DNA of 11,535 bases from CAZCWX01 sp964502465. GTDB taxonomy: Bacteria > Desulfobacterota > Binatia > Bin18. The notes under the pieces are model-generated. The model ran no database searches and was not told the DNA's origin. It saw nothing but the letters and a program-made list of their open reading frames with translations. This document shows, in pieces, positions 7,028-11,535 of this stretch (the stretch's first letter is position 1; every line of letters starts with the position of its first letter). The stretch is from assembly GCA_964502465.1 (NCBI GenBank), contig CAZCWX010000354.1:1-11535 (forward strand), in the 5' to 3' direction. Both the position numbers and the translations under genes were made by a program.

Positions 7028-7438
7028 ATGAATCGTCGAGAGTTCCTACAGCACGGAGTAACCATGGGGGCCAGAGTCGTGCTCAGTGGCATGCCACAGT
7101 TTGCGCGTGGCGCGCGGGCCACCGAGGCCCCGTGGCGCACCTTCGAGGTGACCACCCGGCTGGCAGTGACCGAGGCGGTCGGGAGCGTGCGCGCGTGGGT
7201 GCCGGTGCCGCTGCTGAGCCAGACGGCGTACTTCCAGTGGGAACCGGATCGCTGGACAGGCAACTGCACGGCGGCGCAGGCTCAGTCCCCCTGCAAGGTG
7301 ACGCTTCGCACGTCAGTTAGCGGTAAAGAACTATTCGAGATACACGCTGGCGCGTACTCCCAACCTGCAGTGCGCCCACGAACCCGCCCATCACCGGCAG
7401 TGCCTTGCCTATCGGGCTGGTCCCAGAGGAAGCGGTGA
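7028..7438 (+). pseudogene. Secreted protein with transglutaminase-like family N-terminus, truncated
   Basis: The start is well supported: ATG 7028 follows GGAGG at 6 bases. The product begins MNRREFLQHG, a twin-arginine-like export signal (RR followed by EFL) with a hydrophobic part around residues 13-25. It continues APWRTFEVTTRLAVTEAVG and VRAWVPVPLLSQTAYFQ, then DRWTGNC. That pattern is the N-terminal beta region of exported transglutaminase/cysteine-protease-fold family proteins. After about residue 95 the sequence no longer resembles the family, and the ORF closes at 136 residues, well before a catalytic Cys-His-Asp core would appear in a typical protein of 300 or more residues. It is probably a truncated or frameshifted relic. 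Family identity is from memory of the N-terminal pattern and is moderately sure. Confidence 0.55.
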
Positions 7439-7567
7439 GTCGCTCCGCGCCAGAAACCGGACGCAGTGGCTACTCCTTTGCTTGTGGCGTGTTGCGCATC
7501 ATGCTACATTGCCAAAAGCACTCAGCATTGAAACGATCCCCTGTGCGAGGGACTGTGGATATGGCAC

Positions 7568-7846
7568 GTGACCAAGTCGTTCAAACACAAAGGACTGCAA
7601 CGCTTCTATGAGACAGGCAACGCCGCGGGTGTTCGGACGGAGCACAAGAAACGATTGCGAATGCAATTAACCGCTCTCGATACCGCGCAGACCATCGAGG
7701 ATATGGACATTCCGGGCTTTCGCCTCCATCCGTTGAAAGGAGACCGCCGCGGGTTGTGGGCGATCGACGTAAGCCACAACTGGCGATTGGTCTTCAAGTT
7801 CGAAAATGGCCATGTGTACGATGTGAATTACGAGGATTATCACTGA
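7568..7846 (+). CDS. higB: HigB/RelE-family toxin of a type II toxin-antitoxin pair
   Basis: This 92-residue protein is of the HigB branch of the RelE superfamily, ribosome-dependent mRNA nucleases that stop translation. Family hallmarks are SFKHKGLQRFYETG at the start, KRLRMQLTALDTA, the DMDIPGFRLHPLKG loop, NWRLVFKFENG (R73 at the catalytic position) and the closing NYEDYH with Y91 and H92. The length is that of the family. The start is a GTG at 7568, giving MTKSFKHKG, which aligns with the usual N-terminus; a clear ribosome-binding site is lacking, so expression may be low. Its stop overlaps the antitoxin ATG by one base (TGATG). The gene order, toxin first, is that of higBA. Confidence 0.88.
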   Translation: MTKSFKHKGLQRFYETGNAAGVRTEHKKRLRMQLTALDTAQTIEDMDIPGFRLHPLKGDRRGLWAIDVSHNWRLVFKFENGHVYDVNYEDYH

Positions 7847-8139
7847 TGAGCATGTATAATCCCCCGCATCCGGGGGAGTTCATCCGGGGAGTCTATTTGG
7901 AGCCGTTTCACCTCAGCGCGCGACAGGTCGCCGCCAAACTGAAGGTCTCGCCCTCCACATTCAACCGCCTCCTGAACGGCGAGAGTAACGTAACACCAGA
8001 GATGGCGTTGCGACTGTCCAAAACGTTGGGACGCTCTCCGGAAAGTTGGTTGGTGCTGCAGCATAATTACGACCTATGGCAGGCCAAACAGCGCCTCAAC
8101 CTCGCTGAAGTGGAGAAACTCGCCATCTCAGCCGCCTAA
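7846..8139 (+). CDS. higA: HigA-family antitoxin with XRE helix-turn-helix
   Basis: This 97-residue antitoxin should neutralise the toxin encoded just upstream and repress their shared promoter. It opens with the family pattern NPPHPGEFIRGVYLEP. An XRE-type helix-turn-helix spans about residues 24-46 (SARQVAAKLKVSPSTFNRLL), and then NGESNVTPEMALRLSKTLG and SPESWLVLQHNYDLWQA, all characteristic of VapI/HigA proteins. It starts at ATG 7846, overlapping the toxin stop, so the two are translationally coupled. Both genes look intact, unlike most neighbours, as expected for an addictive module. An operator upstream of 7568 is expected but I could not pick out a palindrome. Confidence 0.9.
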   Translation: MSMYNPPHPGEFIRGVYLEPFHLSARQVAAKLKVSPSTFNRLLNGESNVTPEMALRLSKTLGRSPESWLVLQHNYDLWQAKQRLNLAEVEKLAISAA

Positions 8140-8198
8140 GGCCCGGCGGAAGAGGGCATTCCAGGCCACGCGAAACCGCTGCTTGAGAGAACAACGTC

Positions 8199-8434
8199 AT
8201 GAGTCGTTCTCGCAAAAAGCTGCCCTTCCGTGGCATCACCACAGCCGCTCGGAAAAAGAGGACAAGCGACGCACCAATCGCACGGAGCACCGCCTCAACA
8301 GGCAAATTTTGTACGCGACGGTCGACGATACTCTCCTGCGAAACAAGCGTAAGGTTGGTAACCCGTGGTTGTCTGCCAAGGATGGCGAGAACCGCTTCGA
8401 TCCAAAAACTTACCCTGCGTTGGTGCGGAAGTAG
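8199..8434 (+). pseudogene. Small basic conserved protein, broken by one frameshift
   Basis: ATG 8199 begins MSRSRKKLPFRGITTA. From about 8250 the matching continuation is in the -1 frame: SEKEDKRRTNRTEHRLNRQ, then VGNPWLSAKDGENRFDPKTYPAL and VRK, ending at TAG 8432-8434. Joined, this is a roughly 78-residue basic protein resembling a small uncharacterised bacterial family that I recall as MSRS(R/Y)(R/K)K-x-P-x-x-GITTA...SEK-x-DK...NR and ending DGKxxFDPxxxPxLxRK. One missing base in GCCGCTCGG would explain the break. A run GAAAAAG lies next to it, so a sequencing error or frameshifting during translation should be considered. It lies 59 bases after higA; function unknown. Confidence 0.65.
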
Positions 8435-8496
8435 CAATGGTAAGGAAAAAGACCCATCACCGCTGGAGAGGTCCGCGCGAGAAGAAACTGACGCCG

Positions 8497-8557
8497 CCCC
8501 AGCGCGAAGCTGGGGGCAGAGCTAGCGGCCCAGCGCGTCGTTCCTCCGCGCTGGGCC
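8497..8557. repeat. Two strong hairpins in tandem, REP-like or terminator
   Basis: The first is CCCCAGC (8497-8503), loop GCGAA, GCTGGGG (8509-8515). The second is an 11-bp perfect stem, GGCCCAGCGCG (8527-8537) with CGCGCTGGGCC (8547-8557), around a 9-base loop. The two share the core CCCAGCGCG, so they look like related palindromic units. They lie between two converging genes (the basic-protein gene on plus, the NYN pair on minus), a normal place for a bidirectional terminator or REP element. No T-run follows. A 42-codon plus-strand frame from ATG 8437 runs through them, but it is probably not a gene. Confidence 0.65.
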
Positions 8558-8749
8558 AGTGGTAGGAGACTCAGTGCGCCACGCTCCGCGTCGCGCAGAT
8601 CCCAAGGCGCAGAGCTTCGCGCTGCTCGCTCAGCGCCAGAAGACCCAGAGGTAGGTGCCATGGACACCCCAGGGGGTGCACTTGCTGTTGCAAACACGAA
8701 CCAAAGTTCTGGACGGCGATCTGGAGGGGGTATTTCGTGATTGGTATCC
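8558..8749. other. Gap downstream of the small ORF, nothing recognised
   Basis: GC-rich sequence with repeated GCGC and CGCAG words lies here, and one long minus-strand frame crosses it that looks like compositional noise. No gene, RNA or repeat could be supported. Confidence 0.3.
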
Positions 8750-8899
8750 TCAGTTTTGGCCTGTACCTGCTGCCTCTCCGAGTTCTTGACGCTCTCCGTT
8801 TTTCCCGTTTTGGGCAATGTTCCGTGCGTCTTTGGTATCAATTCTCCTCGCTTTGTTAGGTCCGGCCGTAGCTTCCTTCTTGCATGTCCGTTTAGGCAT
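8750..8899 (-). CDS. 49-residue basic ORF overlapping the NYN gene
   Basis: The minus-strand ATG at 8899-8897 lies inside the last codons of the NYN gene (GATGCCTAA), giving an 8-base overlap, and GGAGG sits 5 bases upstream. The frame runs 49 codons to a TGA at 8752-8750. The product starts MPKRTCKKEATAGPNKARR, continues with NGKNGERQELGEAAG and is strongly basic and polar, with no hydrophobic helix. Position, overlap and ribosome-binding site all point to translational coupling with the nuclease gene. I know no family for it. It might bind nucleic acid or the NYN protein, but that is a guess. It is too short to exclude chance. Confidence 0.5.
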   Translation of the reverse strand: MPKRTCKKEATAGPNKARRIDTKDARNIAQNGKNGERQELGEAAGTGQN

Positions 8900-9434
8900 C
8901 GGTCCTCCGAATGGATTCCCACACTTCATCTAGCCAAATCATGCGATTGGCGTAGCTCTGCAGGTCCGGGGAAACGGTGTCGGGGAAACCCGTAACCCAA
9001 AGTTCCTTGTGGCATTCATCCCGGACAAAGGCCGCCGCATCCTCAAAATCCCCGTCCCCAGCCGAGAACACGAGCCGGTCATACTGGTCCTGTGCAGCCA
9101 GCTTCACGATAAGCGTGGCAATCGCGACATCCACTCCCTTCTGGACGCGGCGCGTGAACCCATGCCCGCATTTTGGACAGATGCAGGACGACTCCTTGAT
9201 TGCATACATCTTTACCCGCATCCGCGGACCTTGGGGAGGGGCTGTTTTTAGCCAGGCGTGAAAGGACTCGTGGCTTTTGCTTGAATTGCTATTCGCTGAG
9301 TTCACGTAGTACGAATCCACGAACTCCTCTCCGCTCTGTTCCTCCAGCCAGGTCTTTAGTCGTAGGTAGTCAAAGCGGTGTGGACTCGAGCTCTCAAGGT
9401 AAGCCCCATCAACTATCCAAATGGTGCGTCTCAC
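8892..9434 (-). CDS. NYN-domain (PIN-like) ribonuclease family protein
   Basis: This 180-residue protein has the NYN/LabA-type PIN-like fold, a predicted metal-dependent ribonuclease family. The acidic residues expected in the active site are visible: D9 in IWIVDGAYL, D102 in KGVDVAIATLIVKLA, and D127/D129 in FSAGDGDFEDAA. A short cysteine motif C84-x-C86-x2-C89 (CICPKCGHGF) just before KGVD may be a partial zinc knuckle; a fourth ligand is not obvious. The start is a GTG at 9434 with GGAGGGGG upstream. The length is typical and the gene looks intact. Its targets are unknown; relatives take part in RNA turnover, circadian output (LabA) and possibly defence. It overlaps a small basic ORF at its 3' end, and a group II intron lies about 70 bases upstream. 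Confidence 0.82.
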   Translation of the reverse strand: MRRTIWIVDGAYLESSSPHRFDYLRLKTWLEEQSGEEFVDSYYVNSANSNSSKSHESFHAWLKTAPPQGPRMRVKMYAIKESSCICPKCGHGFTRRVQKGVDVAIATLIVKLAAQDQYDRLVFSAGDGDFEDAAAFVRDECHKELWVTGFPDTVSPDLQSYANRMIWLDEVWESIRRTDA

Positions 9435-9464
9435 TACCCCCTCCGCAATACTTAACGTTACCGC

Positions 9465-9497
9465 TAACAGGCGCGAGCGTAAAAGGTGGTCCTGTTA
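9465..9497. repeat. 7-bp inverted repeat just 5' of the group II intron
   Basis: TAACAGG (9465-9471) and CCTGTTA (9491-9497) can form a stem with a 19-base loop, ending 8 bases before the intron's first base. It may be the stem-loop next to which the intron inserted, or part of the control region of the minus-strand NYN gene. Confidence 0.45.
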
Positions 9498-9954
9498 AAC
9501 GGTTGGTGTCCGCCCGGCATGGGCGTGAGTGAATAGGGTACAAGGTTCCTGTCGGAGGTTCACCCTCATGAAGCCAGCATGGCATGAGGTTCACTACGAG
9601 TCAAAGGCAAGGGTGTCGCCGCGAGGCGGGGTCTGCAGGAAGCCGGCGACCAAGCTGCGAGGCGAGGAACACAAACGGTATAGCAGGCTCACTTCTCTGG
9701 GACGAGCTGGCACAGCACAGTGAAGTCCTGTGAACTGGGGATCGGATAAATGCCGCGCGTGTGCAGTGACAGCTCACGTGCTTCTCCGGAGAGAGCAGCC
9801 TGGTATCCTGGGAAGTGGCGTACCACGGAAATTGACTGAGCACGCACGCAAGCCGCACTGATCGCCGGACAGCAGTCAGCAGACGTCAGAGTAGCTTGCG
9901 ATCTCCTCCCAAGGCCGAGAGCGAAAGACTGAACAGGGAGGACAAGGAGGAGGA

Positions 9955-10065
9955 ATGACCGACTCGACGAAGACAGGCCTGCACCGGGCGACGGTTTCGC
10001 GGCGGCGGGCCATTGACCCAGCCTTGAGTGAAGATCTGTGGATCTCGCTTCCCTATCCGACCTGA
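9955..10065 (+). pseudogene. Remnant of the intron-encoded maturase (36 codons)
   Basis: Inside intron domain IV an ATG at 9955 follows a strong GGAGGAGG site and opens a 36-codon frame (MTDSTKTGLHRATVSRRRAI...) that ends in TGA just at the start of domain V. In full-length introns the reverse transcriptase/maturase begins at this place. None of the RT motifs remain, so most of the gene has been deleted while both ends of domain IV were kept. Confidence 0.55.
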
Positions 10066-10100
10066 ACCGCCCGGTGCGGCCCCGCATGCCGTGGTGGTGT
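10064..10100 (+). ncRNA. Group II intron domain V
   Basis: This is a bulged hairpin: outer pairing ACCGCC/GGTGGT (one G-T pair), inner TGCGG/CCGCA, with an internal bulge. This form, ACCGCC...GCGG...CCGC...GGTGGTGTG, is the catalytic domain V of a common bacterial group II intron type. It is the most reliable landmark of the intron. Confidence 0.7.
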
Positions 10101-10135
10101 GGGGCTGGGGAGGGTGACCTCCTTGGTTCCCCGAT

Positions 10136-10569
10136 TAGACGCAAGCAGAGCCGAGGCCGGGAAGAGGATAAGCGTGAGGCACCTGCCGAAGCAATACGGG
10201 CACGTCCGTAGCCGATCACGACTCAGACACGATGGTTCTTGCGTGACCGAGGTTGGTAAGTGATATGGTGCACCCTCGAAAACCTGTCCGATACGAGCGA
10301 TCCGATCGCGGCGAACTTGTCAGCCGTGAAGCCTGAGCCGCGGGTGACATGCTTGGTGATCAATCGCATGACCCAGCCAGGCATGCCAAAGGCCGTGCGC
10401 ACGGGATGATCAACGTCCTCTGAAGGAGAAACTGTAGGTACTGTTCAGAATTATGTAACAAAGCCGCTGAGAGTCCCCGGTTTCGAAAAACGTGCGGCAA
10501 CCCCTTGTATAGGTCCCGCGGTGGCATAGGATAAAGAGTAGGAACATCTCCCGGTCGAAGGAGTGAGTT
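10136..10569. other. Gene-poor stretch with an open minus-strand frame and a possible promoter
   Basis: No well-supported gene lies here. A minus-strand frame is open from about 10444 to a TGA at 10223. It contains FGMPGWVMRLITKHVTRGSG and then FTADKFAAIGSLVSD, which looks protein-like, but it has no good start and I do not recognise it; it may be the tail of a lost gene. Near 10505-10532 the pair TTGTAT, a 16-base gap and TAGGAT could be a weak promoter for the lipoprotein gene. Confidence 0.35.
10505..10532 (+). promoter_or_regulatory. Possible weak promoter of the lipoprotein gene
   Basis: TTGTAT (10505-10510) and TAGGAT (10527-10532) are spaced 16 bases apart and resemble sigma-70 boxes, about 40 bases before the start codon at 10570. 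The match is modest, so this is only a suggestion. Confidence 0.25.
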
Positions 10570-11088
10570 ATGTACCGACGACCTCGTTTCCTGCATCTGT
10601 TGCTCGCTCTTACCCCCCTCTGCGCCTGCGCGGTCACGCACAATCACGCCTCTCCGTTTCCCGCTACCGCTTTTGCACGCGGCCAGGTGGCCTTGCACGC
10701 CCAGCAGTATGCACAGGCAGTGGCGTGGTTTGAGCGAGCGGTACACCTTGAGGCGCGCAATGCTGCCTATCACCTCTGGCTAGGCCGGGCGTACGGCCAT
10801 CAGGCACGGCAGGCCAGTGCCGGCGAGCAGTTCTTTTTGGCCCGCAAGGTGCGCCGGCACTTGGAGCAAGCTGTTACGCTCAACCCCGATTCTCTTGCCG
10901 CCCGACTCGACCTGATGGAGTACTACCTGCAGGCGCCGAGCCTGTTAGGCGGCAGCCCGGAGAAAGCACACCAGCAGGCGGCAGAGATCGGCAATCGCGA
11001 TGCCCAGCAGGGCGCGCTCGCCCGTCAGCGGTGTCAGGAGGTGGAGACACAGGGGTCGTGGGGCGTGCTCACAGAAGTGGGCGAGTAG
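10570..11088 (+). CDS. TPR-repeat lipoprotein, C-terminus probably lost
   Basis: This is a 172-residue protein starting at ATG 10570 with AAGGAG 7 bases upstream. Residues 1-20 form a lipoprotein signal: basic MYRRPRF, a hydrophobic stretch LLLALTPLC and a lipobox LCAC with Cys20 as the lipidated residue. Two tetratricopeptide-like helical hairpins follow (about 33-66 and 67-110; ARGQVALHAQQYAQAVAWFERAV, in two parts, is the clearest), then LDLMEYYLQAPSLLGGSPEKAHQQA. TPR lipoproteins act as protein-binding scaffolds in the periplasm or at the membrane. Residues after about 157 (TQGSWGVLTEVGE) do not look like the repeat pattern and the protein is short, so the end may have been replaced by a frameshift or rearrangement. 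The partner is unknown. Confidence 0.7.
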   Translation: MYRRPRFLHLLLALTPLCACAVTHNHASPFPATAFARGQVALHAQQYAQAVAWFERAVHLEARNAAYHLWLGRAYGHQARQASAGEQFFLARKVRRHLEQAVTLNPDSLAARLDLMEYYLQAPSLLGGSPEKAHQQAAEIGNRDAQQGALARQRCQEVETQGSWGVLTEVGE

Positions 11089-11535
11089 AAAAAATGGACG
11101 GAGCGGCGGCTCTGACGCCACCCAGGAGTACTTTCAGGGGCCACGCGTCTGCTGATAGTAGCACCATACTTCCATAGCACGCAGCACTTATTTCCCGTCG
11201 AACATTTGTCCTTCTGGCTTGTTCACTGGACGAGATTTTTGCTTGTCTCTCTCGCACCATTTGCCGTCTTTTGGGTGCAATGAAACTTTCACTCATGTGT
11301 TGAGAATGCTCCCTTTGTCTACATTCTGTGTAGCGATTTTCGACGCGATCGGAGCGAAGAGCGAGGACCGGGAGTCGCCTTCGAAGGCAGAAAACAGCCG
11401 GACAGCCATGAGAGAGTGAGCTTTGTCGCCATCAGGCGTGTGGCATGGTACGAACACACACTACAACACGGAGGCGGCACGCCTTTCGCGCTCCTTCACG
11501 CAGTATAGTCTCATACAGGTAGAAAGGAGGATGCC
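11089..11535. other. Right-end stretch without a convincing gene
   Basis: No ORF here has a good start or recognisable product. The last bases, AAAGGAGGATGCC, contain a strong ribosome-binding site; a gene on the plus strand may begin at or just past the window edge. The ATG at 11531 is directly next to GGAGG, so a start a few bases further on is as likely. Confidence 0.35.

Larger units (their letters stand above)
9506..10135 (+). mobile_element. Group II intron with deleted maturase gene
   Basis: The 5' end GTGTCCGCCCGGCATGGGCG matches the GUGYG start and first stems of bacterial group II introns. Domain I words follow (GGAAGCCGGCGAC, GAGGCGAGGAACACAAACGG), then GTCAGCAGACGTCAGAGTAG ahead of domain IV. 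Domain V is seen at about 10064-10100: GAACCGCC...GGTGGTG around a TGCGG/CCGCA stem. Domain VI is at about 10101-10135, and the 3' end CCGAT carries the AY ending. Intact bacterial introns of this kind are about 1.8-2.5 kb because domain IV encodes a reverse transcriptase/maturase; here it is about 630 bases. It could splice only with a maturase supplied from elsewhere. Class not assigned. The boundaries are by eye and may be off by a few bases. Confidence 0.75.

Noticed and set aside
8410..8922. A 170-codon minus-strand frame across the hairpin region
   Set aside because: Low-complexity, runs through the palindromes and overlaps the better supported 49-codon ORF in another frame.
9461..9500. 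Integron attC site suggested by GTTAAAC
   Set aside because: Only one core-like heptamer fits; the partner (CGCTAAC) does not match RYYYAAC and the span is too short.
9689..10219. A 176-codon minus-strand frame
   Set aside because: It is antisense to the group II intron, whose RNA structure explains the sequence.
10360..10773. A 137-codon minus-strand frame
   Set aside because: Antisense to the start and signal peptide of the lipoprotein gene and without recognisable pattern.
1..11535. CRISPR array or cas genes
   Set aside because: No regularly spaced direct repeats and no Cas-like protein were seen.

Overview
This window reads as a bacterial accessory region dense with decayed mobile DNA. 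The likely host is a Gram-negative, moderately GC-rich bacterium. Support comes from a probable lipoprotein, a probable Tat-type signal, strong GGAGG ribosome-binding sites, and IS66/IS6 and group II intron types common in environmental lineages. Nitrospirota, NC10 or Tectomicrobia-like bacteria would fit, but I cannot fix the taxon from sequence alone.

Layout from left to right. A minus-strand block holds the first codons of a gene leaving the left edge, a short helix-turn-helix ORF (105-455) and an unrecognised nine-helix membrane protein (489-2060). After about 580 bases without a gene lies a minus-strand fragment that looks like the 3' end of a tRNA or tmRNA gene (about 2638-2680), a typical scar of site-specific integration. 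Next come two different IS66 elements end to end: a tnpC with several disabling mutations (2809 to about 3755), then tnpA, tnpB and the first part of a second, unrelated tnpC (3867 to about 4640). A compact, intact minus-strand operon encodes an ABC-2 exporter, ATPase then permease, with an 8-bp overlap (6253-4711). It is followed by an IS6-family transposase relic on the minus strand (about 6870-6490) that carries a perfect 13-bp palindrome. A truncated secreted protein resembling transglutaminase-family proteins begins at 7028.

The middle-right part holds an intact HigB/HigA-type toxin-antitoxin pair (7568-8139), a small basic-protein gene broken by a single frameshift (8199-8434), a cluster of strong hairpins (8497-8557), and a minus-strand NYN-domain nuclease gene (9434-8892) with an overlapping 49-residue ORF (8899-8750) that looks translationally coupled. 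A group II intron whose maturase has shrunk to about 36 codons (about 9506-10135) sits just upstream of the NYN gene. The right end has a TPR lipoprotein gene that seems shortened (10570-11088) and about 450 bases without a convincing gene.

The genes do not form one pathway. Intact modules (ABC exporter, HigBA, NYN plus small ORF, the membrane protein and perhaps the lipoprotein) are separated by insertion-sequence and intron debris, so the intact ones are the best candidates for genes still under selection. The least explained items are the nine-helix protein with a 190-residue soluble insert and the NYN/small-ORF pair.
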